Below are positions 22,401 to 37,400 of a stretch of DNA of 64,000 bases, piece by piece. Location of the stretch: the NCBI GenBank assembly GCA_038380795.1, contig CM076267.1, positions 15,049,501 to 15,113,500 of the forward strand, given 5' to 3'. Both the position numbers and the translations under genes were made by a program. The stretch's first letter is position 1. Each line of letters opens with the position of its first letter. The notes beneath the pieces were generated by a model. That model was not told the DNA's origin. It saw only the letters and a list, made by a program, of their open reading frames with translations, and did no database searches. This DNA comes from Pyrocephalus nanus (taxonomy: Eukaryota > Chordata > Aves > Passeriformes > Tyrannidae).

Positions 22401-25400
22401 AGAATCTCCCTGGGCTGCCCTAAGATAATAACAGGAGGGGAAGTTTCACATTGGTGCTGGCAACCCCAAAGTAACACAAGAGGAGCACAGCTCATTACCT
22501 CTGCAAATAAATGAGGAACAGTTCCCCGGGCAATCCTAGCAAATAAAAACAAATAACAAATGAAGGATACCATGCAGTGAGAATTCAGTCAGAAAAACAG
22601 TATGGGGTGTCCAGTCCCCAGGACTCATTCTGCAATGGGTGTTTGCAGCAGCTCCGCCTGCTCATCTGGTCAGGAGCTTTAGCAGCAAACAAAATAAGGT
22701 AAAGGTGTAAACACCTTCTTTCTCCTCTCCCTACAAGCTGCTAGCAAGCCAGAGCGAGCTGTGGAGCCCTCTCAGCAAGGGGAGAATGGGAGCCACAGGA
22801 GCTCTGCAAGGGAGCTGAGGACTGGTGTGCACTGAAAGCTGCTCAGCTCCCAGCCTGAGTCCAGTGCTTCCTGCGGGGCTGAAAAAGCACCTGGAACTGA
22901 CCCCCTTCACTCTCCCTGGCATGCACATGTGCCCCTAAAGCAGTGATATGACAAGGGATGGCTGTGGTGGGACTCCTTCATCTGTCACTCAGCAGTGGTG
23001 TCTGGTTTGGGTCTTTATATCCCAGTGAGAACCCCATATATGCCTTGAAGTAATCCGTTTCCTCAACCCTCTAATGTTTTTTATAGCCTAATTTCCTTCA
23101 GCAACAAGGCTGACGCAGCCCCTTCTCATGCACTCGATGATCTGTTCCCTAATTTGATACTAACAAGCCAGTTTTGACAAACTGATGGGCACAGGTCTCT
23201 GACACAGAAACTCCTGAGCAGTTTCTCTAGGCAGCTGGTGAAAGACCTTCCTGGTGCCAAGAAGAGAGCGAAAGGCAGAGCCGGGACATCCATCACCCAT
23301 GCAACTCCCCTGCTTCTCTTCCTGGCTGGCCCATCCACCTCAACCTGCAGCTGCCCACTGCAGCCAGAACCAGACACTCACGTCAGCATCTCCAGAGCTC
23401 CTGCCTCCGCCTGCCCATCCTCACCCACCAGCTCATTCACTGACCTCTGACTGCCCCAGGGCTGGCTCATGGCAGGCAGCATTGGCACCGCTGTGCCTCT
23501 GTGCCTGAGGAGATGCCGGCAGGAGCAACGCCCAGTTTGCCCAAATGAGCCCTACTTGTGTCTGTCTGGGACTCAGGAAGGAGGCTGGAGTTCCTCCTCC
23601 CTTGCTGTCAGGTTCTGGCCTGCCACACAACCCCTTCCCGCCTACTCCCATCTGCCTTGCCAGCCTGGGGCTGGATTTCAGGCAGGCAGCTGTCTGCAGA
23701 GGCAGAGCACACTGCACAGCTGTGGGCACAAGGCACAGGCAGCAAAGCCCTACTAGTGGTGTCCCCAGATGAGTGACAGTGGGAAGCAGGAGGTAGGTGG
23801 CTCACACGTTTCCATCCCTTCTCCCCACAACTCAGTAGAAGGTCACCTCTCAGCAGAGGTCCCAGGCTCTCTGGCCACACAGAAGAGTGACATTGCTGGC
23901 CAAGCCAAGGATGCCTGGCTAGCATGGAGGTGACAGCTACGCTGCAGCCACCTACCCCTACAGCCAAGGCATGAGACTGAATTCAACTCAGAGCTACCCC
24001 ACGGCTTCATGTCTGGTCTGATGCTGTGGTGCCCAGGGAAAGAGATGCAAGCCTCTGGAAAGGCTCCTGACCCTAGCCGGGCCAAAAGGACTGTGCTGTT
24101 GACATCCTAATCCATGAGTCCTGGCAGGCAGAAAATACCCATAACAGAGCATATGGGCTGTCCTCTGCCCTGGGCCGAGGGCATGGTGTTTTTTCCCCAC
24201 TCCAGGCTAGCCAGAGGGAGCTATTTGCAACTCTTCTACTCTGCCCTCCAAAAGGGACAGGGAGTAGCAAAATACCAGGCACTGTTTCTCGGAAGCCACA
24301 AATTACTCCTGTCTGGCTGCCTGCTGTTGCCTCCAGATACCACCCAGAGCAGACTACCCACCGTCCTGCCCCTGGACAAAAACCCAGCCTGGGTGCTTCT
24401 GGGCTTCAGATGCTTTGGACCCATGTGAGGTCCCCATAAGGCGGTGGGTGCATTCACATGGGGGAGCAGAGTGTGTGGGAACACTGCCTTCCTGCCTGCT
24501 GCTGTTACAGAGTGGAGCAGGAAGCTTTTACCAAATGGCTGGGAGGCTCGAATTTTTGTAACACATTTTCATCAGTTCCTGGCAGAAGGGTAGGAAAAAG
24601 ATCTATTGACCACTGCTGCTAATGATCCTTGCTCGTTACAGCCACAGTCCACTGCTAGAGGACTTGCTGTTCTGTTCAACACCAAAATCCACATCCACCT
24701 AAGAAGGATATGCACAACAACAGCACAACTTCGCTAAACAGCCTTATTATTATCATAATCATTATTATTTACAGCATAGGCACTAACATACACCACCTAA
24801 TAAGGAAGGTGTTAGAGAAAGACTTAATGGGGATCTCAGTTAAATCTCTAGCATAGGAACGACACAAATGTCAGTGGTGGAGACCTGGAGAAGTTGTCCA
24901 GTCCTCCCTTTGCCCCTAGACAGCCATCTCTGTTCAGAGGCTGATTGCATATGGGTCTTATACAGGAAATCTGTGCTCAGGTACCTGGCTGGTAAAAACC
25001 CTCACTATTTCCCCCATCTGCCCTCCCCACTTGTCCCCACTCCAGAGCAAGGGACACACTTGACCTACACCAGAACTTCCTGGGATAGGCAGGCAAGTTC
25101 CTACTTGTCCTGGACTTGCACCTGTGACCATGAGGGGAAGATAAAAATTCCTCCTTCCTGGTCAGCACAGAAGGACAGCCACTGTGTTTGCATTCTCAAA
25201 ATGTAGTCAGGGAAGGGATAATGCAGGCAGGGAAGGGATAATGCAGATAGGGAAGAGATGCAAAGCAAGGAGTGTCATCTCATCTCGTGCCCTTTGGCAG
25301 CTGGAAAGCACATCCAAGCAAAAGCATTCCTGAACCCCCCAGAGGCCACCAGAGTCAGCCCAGGCAAAAGGGAGCTTTCACCCACCTAATGAAGCACAGC

Positions 25401-28400
25401 TCTTTTACAATCCCGTCGCAGGCACAACCCCCAGCCCTGTACACAACCTCGCAGGGTGGGCAGCAGAGCCGGCTCGGGCACTGTGCCCGGGGCTGGGGTC
25501 ACTGCTCCAGACCCCCGCCCTGGTGAAGTCAGGCAGTGATCTCAGGCGGCCGCCCAGCCCGAGGCCATCTGGCACCCACTGGGGGAGGAGCAGCCAGGGC
25601 TGGGGATGCAGGCTCCAGCCAGTCCCTCCGCTAGCCCAGGGCGTTGGCTGTCGGAGAGCCAGCTGCAATGTGCCTTGGACTTTCGACGAACTTTTGTGCT
25701 CTGGTGGGGACTTGGCATCAGGCCGGTGCAGCCTCTCTTGTAGGGACTGGCGAGGGAGTATGCTGGTGATGCTTGCAGGTGATGAGAGACTGGGAGGAGA
25801 CACCACACACCAAGGACAGAAAAACAGCAGCCCTGCTGGGACTGCCACCCCACCTCCCACAAGTCTCAGCAACGCGTCACAGCCACTTAAAACAAATCTG
25901 TGTCATATAACACCCGTCTGCTAACAGAGGTGTTCTGGATGGCTAAACTCCATGTCTAAGTCATTGCAGAGATGCTGCACCCTCCAAAATGTGACCAGCC
26001 CCATAATTTGGCTTGGGTGCTGATTTTAGGGTGGAACAACATATCTGCAGAAATTCCAGCCTCTTCTCCTGTGATTCCAAAGGTCACACTTAGGCCTCCA
26101 ACAGTCTGAAGTAAAGAAAGGTAACTCCTACCACCTCTTCACTATTGTTCCCCTTCCACCTGTGATGTCATTCTCATGGGTGACAATGCCAAGCTGTTTT
26201 GCAGGCACAGGTGCAGTAGTAAGAAAATACAGACCCTATATCCTTCCCTGGGAATTAGGCACCTCAACAGCTGCCACAGGCAGCAAATCACCTTTGTGAT
26301 TTGCAGAGCGTGGAAGGAAGTCTTTAGCACTCAAGGCATTGTGAAGTGCTCACAGAAACACCCGCTGTGCCCCACCACACCCAGTCACCTACCAAAGATG
26401 TATCATCAGAGTCCAAACAGTGCATGGCTCAAAAGGCACACAAGCTTTTGGAAGAGAGGCTCTGGGGTTTTCAGAGCCTTATACCCCCAGTACCTTATAT
26501 TCCTGTGACAACATGTTAAAAGGTAATGGGACCTCACTCCCTTGTTCCACAGAGACACCTTTTAAGGGAAGGATATGGATCAGTAAGATCAAACTCAGAG
26601 AAGAGATGGAAAAGCAGCCTAAGGGTCAGAAAGATTCAACTCTAGGTTAGGAATTATCTCCATTTTATTAAACCAAGAGCCAGAAGAATGCTTGGGAACA
26701 GCTAAGGAATATCTGAAGAACCTCAGAGAGCAAGCATTGATGGCAGAGGGATATGCTATACTGTGGCCTTTTTTTTAAAAGTTATTGTTTGGGCTTTGCT
26801 GAACTAGCCTGGAAGACCAGCTCTTTCTCAGGTGAATAATGTCTCCTCAGCAGAAACCTGTGGATGCAGATTCTGCTGTATCAGCCAGGGCTCACCTGCA
26901 GAGCGTGAATATCAGGTGCTTGGGCTGCCCCCAGGTTCACATAGGATTCATGGGAAAGGGAGATCATCCTGATGACCTCAGTGTCCTCCTACAGAGCTGG
27001 AAGGTGGAGAAATGCAGCTCAGCATGTGGGAAAGGAGCTCTTAAGGGAACCAGCTCATGTTTTGGTCTGGTCTGGAAGTGCAGGGCCTATCTATAGGAAT
27101 GGATCTCTGGGTCAGCGCCACTTCTCCGTAGTGCCAACAAATGCCACAAAGCAGGGAGAGGTTACAGCTATGGGAACTGGAAGCATAAAGATCTGTGTTG
27201 CTATGTGCCAAACAGTACTTTCTGAGCTACCCTTCCTTGCTGCAGCCACAAAATAAAACTCTCTGGGAGCAACTCTAGAGCAAGGAGAAAAGCAGGTTTA
27301 GATATGGGGAGTTCCATGACATAAGCTCCTTCCCTACATATTGCTAGTTGTTAGTTCTGCAGTCATATCCATGCTGTCCTGGAAGAGCCAAGCTTGGGCA
27401 CCAGCTGGTGCACTGCTCTGGTGCTGCCTTGAAATGTACAAGCAAGGACTGGGGCTCACCAAGTGTTGTCGTCTTTGTCAGTCTCTTCCTCTCCAAGGAG
27501 TTCTCAAATCTGTCTACAATTAGTTCTCCATGCAGGTGTGGGAGTTTGCAACGCATATACAAAACACACCAAGACCAGGTGAAGGTCTGGGTCAACATGC
27601 AGCATGGCCAGAGAACTTTGGCTTCCCAGTGACAATGGTTTCTGGCCAAGAGAGAACTCAAAATGTCTAGCCAGTAAAAGAATTGAGAAATTTCCCAGAG
27701 TTTCTCCCTCCAGTAAGATGAAGAACAAACATCCATTCATTTCAATTAAATGATGCTGATGTGCACCATCTCGCAAAAGCGCAGGCACTTGTTGCTAGAT
27801 AGCTGCTTGTATCAGCCTGACATTTCCTGAACAAAGTTATCTTCCAGGGAACTGAATTGGCAAGTGGAGGGGAAGGAAGTATTGCAGGATTAGATTTACA
27901 TCAAGAAGCTCCTGTTGCTGATGCACCGATGATCGAAAGATAAAACGTATTTCCTTCACATCATCTGGAGACTGCAGATGTTCCCCTTTCCATACGCTGA
28001 AACTGGAGAAGAAGCTAGAGCTAAATTATGACCCAGAGAAATCTAAATAAAACATCTATCAATATCATAGTGACCAAGACATATTTTTCCTTCCTTGGAA
28101 GGATGAAATAATTCAGCCTTTCTTGGTCTTGTATCTTTTCCAATAAATCCAATCTAGTGGCAGGTTTCATTGGTTATAATAAAGGAGGCAAAATCCCCAT
28201 GTAGCTGCCAAGGAATTAAGAGCAGAAAAGAGCAAAGAAGGAAAACTCAGAGAAGACTGCATGAGAGTTTCTGCCTAACTGACAATATAAGTGAGGAAAA
28301 TCTGGATTAGCTCCTGACAAGCATCATTGAATTGTTTACCAGCAGTTTCTCTCTGGGGTTTATCAGTGGCAAAAAGATGAAAACACACATGCTTTAAGGT

Positions 28401-31400
28401 TTTCTGAATGAAAACAATGTTTGTTTTCATCATCTGGCCCCCAGAGATGACTTGGAAAAAATTTTACTGTGCCCTTAGAAATTAAATAGGTGTGATGAGT
28501 TGGAAGAGAATCCTAATAATGTCCATCAACTATCACTGTATGAGAAAGAAGTTGGAAGGGGGACTTTTTTGGATGCAGATAGCTCAACATCAGCAATGAA
28601 GGAAGCATAACTAAGGAGAAGGTACCTGTGCTCTCTTGGACTGTGTGGGGCCTGTCTCTAAAACTCAGATGAACACTGGTGTCAATATACATGAGATGTC
28701 AAGAAACCTGGACTTGAAAGCAGGTGCTGACAGGATGCTGATGCTATTTTGATCTCTGAAACCCAAATATTAAAAATCATAGTACAGTGCTAAGAAGGCC
28801 TTAGAAGCTGAGCCATAACCAAAAGAATGCTACTGGTGGCTATCAAAAGCTGGGCTGTTAGTGGGAATATTGTAGCATTTTACTCTAAGGAACAGTATGA
28901 AATTAAGAAACCCCTGTATTAAAGGAGATGATCTTGGGAAGACGATATCCTACCAAAGATATAGTCACTATAGGTTACACTAAGATCTCTGGTCTACTTA
29001 TGGCTGAAGGTGTCTTTTGGACAAGGTTTTGAATCTGATTTCATATCATACTGAGCAGAAGCTTTTAACAAACGTCCTATTGGAACTGAATCTGGTAGTT
29101 GCTGCTCCCACTAGAGGCTGGTGGTCTCCATCAAAAGATCTGTTCCTGTAGATGGTTATTGATGGTCTCTGTTAGCCTCAAAAGCAGTCAGGAACTGGCA
29201 GAGCCAACAAAGCCAAACCCTTTGTTTGCCCCCAGAGAGAGATAAAGGAACATCAGGTGGAGTATGGAGATGAACCTGTGTCAGGTGCTAGACCAAAACT
29301 GGTCCAACGGCAAAAACATTTCAGGTGTGCAGCTGTGACTGCAAACTCCAGCCTAGCCTGGATTAATTTCAAAGCCTTCAGCCTGACTTTCAGAGTTTTG
29401 CCTTAAACCAGATGGAAAAGCTGTGTGAGATCATCCATTGCTCATCTCTGTGTCAGCACCAGATGACACATCATCACATGTACCATCCATTGCAAGCTCT
29501 CAAGGTTTCAACCCCTGCCCTCAGGACTCCCTTCCATCCTAATGGCTCCTTCTCTCAAAAAGCCTTTGCCTGGAGTAGGCCATGCTGTTATTCAGTCATT
29601 CAGTCCACTTAAATAGGACCACAAAAAAGTACCTGAAGTTTGACATTCACACTCTGACAATATTAATATGCAGGAACTTGCCCAAGCTTGATCCTAATGG
29701 ATGACTCTCACTTCTCCTAGCCATTTTCCTCTCTGAGCTGTACTATTGCATCCACTACCTCGTTCTCTTTGATCCAACATAATGCAGAGATGCTTTTCAA
29801 TGTTAAAAAAATACCACAGGTCTCTTGATGGAGAAAAGGGTAGAGACCTCTGTTTCGGGGTCTGAAACTCCAAGAAAGACAACTGATCACCCCTTGCCTT
29901 TCTGGAGCCTTTCTGGAATGATAAAATCCTTGTTGCACTTTGTTGTTTCTCCTGCAACTTCAAGCCACCTCTGCTATTACAAAACCAAATAACTGAACAC
30001 TGAAATGGTTATGAAATGATGCAGTAAAATTTCTCCCATATCTGCTATTTCTTCAGGAAAGCAGGAGTCACAGTGAAAGCAATATGACTGTATGTCATTT
30101 TCTGTTGAGATGTTGTTAAAATATATTAAGACATATATGTAGCTGTGACTGCTGGACATGAAGTTCCATCCTAATAAAACTTTTCTTCTTTTCCTTTAAA
30201 ATCTCCTTTAAACTAAAAAGTGAAAAGCAGGTTCCATAGTTTTCACTGGCTTATTTAATTACTAGATTTTCATCATTAGTCTAAAAAATAACATCTGCAT
30301 TTCTTAAGCATGAATAATAAATGGCTCTGTTGATTTAATTGTCTTCTGAGGATGAATCCCATCTGTATTTGGAAAAATAAAATATTTTTACTGTTTTTCT
30401 ACAAAAAAGAATTATGAATATTGGCCAACTTTGTCCCTAAAGTTACCTCTAAGAAACATTCCTTCTCCCATTTAGCTAGGGAATCATTTCCTTAAGTATC
30501 TGTCAGGATTACCTTCTTGCCCTTAAACAGCAACCCGAGAAGTTATCTCCATCAACATAACAATTATCTCCATCAGCCAGCCAGCTGTGTCCATCCAACA
30601 AGCAAACAAACCTTACTGCAACAACAGCCCTGGAGGCTAGAAGCTGGTAAGAGCCCTCCAATCCTAGCAAACCCTACAGCACACAGTCCTTGGAGGAAAG
30701 AGGCGGCTGATTTCCACAGAGGGGGTAGATGCACAAAAGCAAATGATTCTCTGGGCCTGGAGGAAAGATGCTCAGCATCTTGCAGGATCAAGGAGTACTG
30801 GGCTAACAAGGAACAATGTGCCAATTTGCAGTGGGGGATATTAACGCCCCATTCTCACATTCTGCATGAAACAGAGACACTACTGAGGTGGAGTTACGAT
30901 TAAAAATAATGGGAAGATCAGAGGTGTCTGGAGAATGAGGGCAATAAGTGAGAGCAAAGCTTTCCCTATACACACAGAAAAAATGCCCACTGACTTCACA
31001 GGCATAAATTTAACATGCCTCCTCAACGTTTAACATGTTGACCAGAGTCTCTCTCTCACACTTGTCCTGGAAACATCATAAACAGACAGAAGACTTACCA
31101 AAACATGCTCAGAAATTGATTCATTGAGAGCAAATTTGCCCATATCAAATCACTGAGAGTTCCAAAGTTCTGAAAACAGCTGGGTACTGCTGGTATTAAC
31201 TTCAAGCAGTGGATTGACATAAACACTAAGGGGTCCCCTCAGATCACTGGCATCAAAGAGCCACCTCAAAAACAACATCTTGCTGAGAGTTACCTTGGCT
31301 ACACAGCTGAAAGAACAGAGTGTGTCCTGTGGGGATAGAGGGGTGAGGGGATGGGGGATGTCACTTCTTCATCACCAGATGAAGACCCTTCCTGGGTCTT

Positions 31401-34400
31401 CCTGGGACTCTTCCAGGATGAGCTGAGGCACGAACCATGACCCATACCCAGTGATCTTAAACAGGCAGCCCCAGGACCCAGGAGCACTGGCACAACCACC
31501 ACTCCACTCTGTAACTCACAAGCAGCCCTGCACATCACCCTGGGGATACCAAGTGTTGAGGCTCATGCTAAATGGACCCAGCGGGTCCAGGTTTTAGGAG
31601 ATTCCAGCATGGGGGGGCAGGTATCTCTCTCCTTCTCTCCAGCAAAGCCTCCTCATACTTTTGGTGAAACCTTTCCTGACGATAAACAGATAATATATAA
31701 TTTTTGCCTGTAAAAAATCTCCTTATAAATGATGAAGTGGTTATCAAACTGGCTGCCAGTGAGTTCACACAGGCCAATGATGATCTTTGGATCATCTCTG
31801 ACCTCTTCTTGCACTAGTGCTGTTGTTTCTCCTGCCCTCAGCTTGCCACATCTCAGAAAATTTTTCATATTTTCCCAATTCAGTTCTTCTTGCACACCTT
31901 CTTTTTGCTGCCTGGGCATAGAGAAGTTTGCAGGATCCCAGTGACCTCAGTGACCCTGGCAATGATGACATCAGGCACTATTGTCGCCATCATTTCTCCC
32001 AGCCCTGGGATTGGGTTGGAGGTAGACTGACTGCCCTCTGCAAGTCACAGCTTCTCCACACCTTCACTCGGATATATCTCAGTGTATTATCTCAGTCTAG
32101 CCAGAAAACACAACCCACCTCCAAGCACAGGGGGTGAGTCTGGATCCACACAGCTGGCTGATCTATCTTCTTTCTCACCTCCCATTGTTTGATATGCTCA
32201 CCTGCTGCATCTCATTTCTCAGCCCTCAGTGGGAGGAGAGGGTAGGTTGATCTGTATGCCAATATCTGTTCTTGATGGCAAAACACTGATGTGCCAGTCA
32301 TAACCAGAACCACTGCACCTAAGAGAAGTTTGTGTGTGCTGCCTGGAAACCACTCTGTCTCCAGAGACAAAAATGCTCCGTGTGTGTGCTCGCACACATT
32401 AAATGTTTATGCAGGCGTGCGTGGGTGTGTGAACACGGGTACATGTATGCCCATGCTCACATGCGTATCTTTCCTGTGCATATTAATCCTGCTGCTCTGC
32501 AATCCACATCGAGGGACAGGTGTGTTCCAGCCAAATTCCCCACTTATGTCTGGCCTTGAATTTGCACTACTAAGTGCTTGGTAAAAAAGAAACAAAACAA
32601 AAAGGCAGGATTTGCTGTACCATGGACCCTTTTATCTGCCCTGTGACTTTGCACAGAGGAAATAAGCTGCAACTGTTCTTAAGCAGCTCACCCTGCTGAG
32701 AAGAGGACGACAAGCCTCCAAAGGGCTGAGGTTCCCGCCCCCCCTTCCCAGGCTGCTCCCAGGCTTTTCAGTTTGCATGAAGAGTTCTGGGAAGTGCTAC
32801 TGCTGTAACAGCTCCTGCAGCTGCTCCTACATCTGTGGTGTCTTTGGACTCAGAGCGAGTAGAACTTCCAGCGGACGTTAGGAGGAAGCAGAGCACCACG
32901 CTCCATGGGAGGCAGCGCCCGTGCGCTGCTTCTCCTCTTCTTCCTCCCCCTGTGCTGTGACACGTGTGCCAAACCAAGCGACAAAACACCCAGAGGGATG
33001 TCTTGAAGCTGGCACAGAAGGTACCCAAGGTCTCCCACCCCCTTCTGTCAAGGCTGAGGCGACACCTCACTCCGCAGTAAGGCAAATGCTTCCAGTCGCA
33101 CATGACTCTCCGCTCATGCCACTGACGTGCCAAAGCCGCGACGGTCGTCTGGGCACAGGATGCACAGTATCGACACAAGGAGGCACAATGACTTCCTTCA
33201 GCATCCCTCAGGTTTGCAGAGCTTCCCGTTTGAGACCAGCCCCTGTTCTCTGCTGCAGCGGTGCAAGCTCTGGAGGGGCTCCCCTCATTAACCTGGAGCG
33301 GGTCCAGGGCTGTGTGGAAGCTTGGGGTCAGCTCTATCTCTCATGCACGCACGCACGCAAGCACAGAGCCACGTCTTTTCTCCGGTGAACTCTGCTGGCA
33401 CTCGGCAGGAATTTCATTTGGATCAACTACTTAATATTCTCCCTCCTTCCTTAGAAACCAGGCTGCTGAAAAATCCTTCCAGCCAAGGCCCCTCCTTTCC
33501 TGTTTGAACCACCCCATTCCTCCCTCCCCCATACACACACACACCGCAGAAACCCGACTCACTTGCTGGCACCTGATGGATTTCACCTATTTTTTTTTTT
33601 TTAATATATTGTTGTTGGAACTCCAGATCAAAAGAAAAATGGAGATTTTCCTGTTTCGTATCTGAGGTTTTGCAGGCCTGTTGATACTAGCTTTCACCTT
33701 GACATTTCGGGAGCTGCTTCGCACAAAGGACCTGCCGCTCACAGCAGCCGGATCCCTCCCCAAGTGACACATGTGCACAAGCCAGTGTGTCCCATGGCCT
33801 ACTCCCATGACTGCTGCCCTAACCCTCACCCTGAACGTGAGGAGTGTGTGGAGCTGCCCACCTGCCTCACCACATCCCCATCACTCATCCCTGAAGCCCC
33901 GCATCCCCAAATGAAGAGCATGTGAAGGAGGAATGGGGTGGAGTGGAATATGTTGGGGAGCAATAAAGGACTGCACTGAACACAAGCCGCAGGAAATTTG
34001 GGCTCAGCAGCGCTCCTCCTCCGCCTACTTCCAGCTGACACAGCAAAGATTATTTTCTTAGGGCCAATTCTGCACACCTCCCCCCCCCCCCCCCACTCCT
34101 TTCCCCTCCTGGTTATCGTTGGCTCACGGTTTTGTGAGGAAACTTGCCAAGTCTTGCTCACTTTCTAGAAAGAGAGCAGGAATGAGAGAAGAGAAGGAAA
34201 TATTTGACAACCTTTGTTTTTCCACTAGCCTTTTTAGGGCAGCAGGCTTCAGTCTGTGCCCTCCGCTCCCCGATGCTCGGCCTGACCTTGCTGTCTCAGC
34301 AAGAGGAAGTCTGGCGGGAACACAGGGGAGAAAAATGGAAAGACGTGGTATATTTCAAAGGAAAACTAAACAAAACAGAGAAAACCCAGAATCCTGTAGC

Positions 34401-37400
34401 CTTTGCCATAAATGAAGCTCATTCATGTTTTTTTACCAGGAACAGTCAATTATAGCCGTGATGTTTGGCTTTCAGTACAGGACAGTGTCTGACTTGTGGC
34501 AGGAAGGACTACAGGGACCATCCTGTCAATACCTACATATCCATCTGTTTAAAAGGAGCCTTACCAAAGCCCTCTAATCCCACATCTGCTTTAATTTCAG
34601 ACCTCTCAACAAGCCAGGAGCACGTTCTGCTCAGTATATCCAGCATGTCTCAGTGCCACTGTGCTCAGCATATGTATGAGGAAACTGAGGCACTGTACCT
34701 GCAAGCATCTTATCCCCAGGCAAGACATCTGCTCTAGAGGAGAGCCAAGCCCAGCCTCCCAGACTTGGGCTCTTGCAGTACTGCTTGATACATCTCCACC
34801 TCCGTAAGGAGGAAAGCATCTGCAATTTTAAACTTGGCCAGCGCGAGGGCAGAAATAGATAGAAATGCAGTTTGATCTAGTCCTCGCCACTGTCACATAG
34901 TTTATTTTGCAGAGTGCTGATTCTTTCTCAGCGGTTCACAGCTCAGGGCCAATTTTGGTCATTGATAGATGGGAGAGCCAGGCCAGCATCCCCAGCACAC
35001 AGTCCCTATGCTGCTGGCCAAACTGGCAGAGGCCAGAAAGTTCAAGTTAAACTTCATTTCTTTCCTTGCCCTGTTGCTTAGAAACATGCCTATGAAAATA
35101 TACTTTGTTCTCACACGCTACCAGTCTAATGCCAAGTGACTTTTTTCCCCTCTCCCGTCCTCAGGAATTCCTGATTTATTTTTTATTTCTTTTTTGCAAT
35201 CACACAAATCTCAAGAGGAGCCTACTGGTCTCCCGTGGCTTCTTGCAGCAGCCTTTCCAATCCAGGCTCATCTCTCGCCTGTGAACAAAACCTGCCGAAA
35301 AGAGGCCCCTGCAGCGCTTGGGGAGTCCAAACTGGAAGTGCAGGTAGTGCCAGGGGGTTGGTTTTGCAAAACAAACCTGCAACCGCTTTCCTATCCCTCT
35401 CCTTGTTCACTCAACGGGTGCTCCCCATCACAAGAAAATCAAAAGCAGTGGTATTACAAGGGAAGTGGCTAAAGTTTTCACGCAAAGCACCTTCAGGAAG
35501 TGTGAGGCAGGTGGAATGAAAGGAGATTCATGTTGAGAGCCAAGCGCCAAAGCTTTCTCAGGTGCCTTTGGTCTGTGCGGGGGAACCCTTGCACAGGTGC
35601 AATAATAGGCACTGCTCTCCCAGCCACTGCTGGATTTCAGTGGCATGGCTTTGCCTTCCCCACCACACTGCCTGCCCCTGGCCACGCATACACACATGAA
35701 GAGTAAATAAACACTGGGATGACGCGCTCCGGGATACTTCACATATCTCTGCTGCCAGCGGTTATTATCCTGCTTCCTGGGCTCCACAGCAGGACCATGG
35801 CTTTAGCCTCTGCTCTCTGTGCAGGTCTGCTCCCAACCCTCATCCCTTCCAGCTTCCCTTCAAAAAGCCAAGCTCAGCTTTGCTGTTTCTGGCTGATTTA
35901 AGAGAGTTTGGACATCTGATGTCATTCAAAGGAGGGGGGAAGTTTTACACACAGAATTTGATTTTGCTCTGAAGGATGGAGTGTAGCAACCCAATCACTG
36001 CCTGCAAGCAGCAAAGGGGAAAAATAATAAAAGCATCAAGATTTATTAGGTGCTAGAAAGGAGAAACGGATTCCCATTGCGTGGGTATAAGCAGAAGCTT
36101 GCTAACAAGTAGAAATTACTTTTTCATGCTCCAAAAAAAGTGAGGGGTTTGTTTCTGGGTTTTTTTTTGCCAACTGGTCCCCTGGACATACAGATACCTT
36201 ATCTGCCTCTCTTTCATACTGTGGCAAATACCGATGTATTTGGAGGAATATAGGGAATGTGTCCTCACATGAGCTAGAAGATCCAGAAATGGGAGTGGAA
36301 TGAGAGCCAAAGTGAAGGAGTGCTTTCTTTCATGCTTTTGTCACGTGCAAGAGGCAAACACTTCAGAAGCTTGGCCTTGCACTCGTGCTGCCATGCCTGC
36401 CTTCATGCTTGCTTTTAACCTGTTCTTTCTGGTTACTAGCCACACCATCGTTATTTTTTGCAATCACATATCCTGTCCCTAATGCACCTGCTCTCTTCAC
36501 CTCCCTGGGCTAAAACCCATCACCCAACAAAGACATCCAGCAGCAGGCAGCCAGGAAGAGCAGGCTGCAATGATCCCAAAGGAGAAAGTGGGAGGCTGAG
36601 CAACAAACCCACAGGTTGCTGAGGACTTTGGGAATGGGGCAGTTGGTTGCAAGGAGGTGCCCTGCCCTCTCCTGTACTTTATGTTGCAGCTCGGACTCTA
36701 AAGCAAGGTGGAAGATATGGGGAGAGAATGGAGTCAGGAAGAGGGTGAAGACAGGGATTCAAAAAAGATGTAAAGGATGTAACTAGAGAAGGACTGGGAT
36801 GCAGCTGTGACTAAGAAGGTGCATCTGGGAAGTGGGGGAAGGAAAGTTTTCCATTGGGGATGGGACAACTCAGAGGTGATGATAGAAGGGGGGGTGGGGG
36901 GGAGGCTGTGAGATGATGCAACAGGAGGTTTGACCAGAGCATGGATGGAAAGAAGGATAGGAAAAGTGGCAGGGGGCATGGAAGAACAGTTGGGGTGATG
37001 GAAGAGTACCTACAAAGATGGAAAAGCAACTGTGTAAGAACAGATAGAAAGATGTAAAAGTAGCTGGAAAGGTGGAAAAGCAATAGGGGGATGGAAGAGC
37101 AGCGAGGGGAAGTGGTGGTGGAGAAGCAGATGGAAAAGATGGAAAAGCAACCGGGGACCTGGAATAGCTGCTGGTGGAGGGGGTAGGGAGGGGAAGGAAT
37201 GGGAAAATAGCTAGAAAGATGGAACAGCAGCCAGGGTGTGTAAATGAGTGTGTGAGATAGAAAACTCAGGCAGAAAAGTAGCCAGAAAGATGGAAAAGCA
37301 GCTGGTGGTGGTGGAGGGGAATGGAGAAGCCGGGAAGGCAGAAAAGCACACGGCGGGGGAGGGGGCTGGAAGCGCAGGGGGGGAGGGTGTGGATGGAAAA

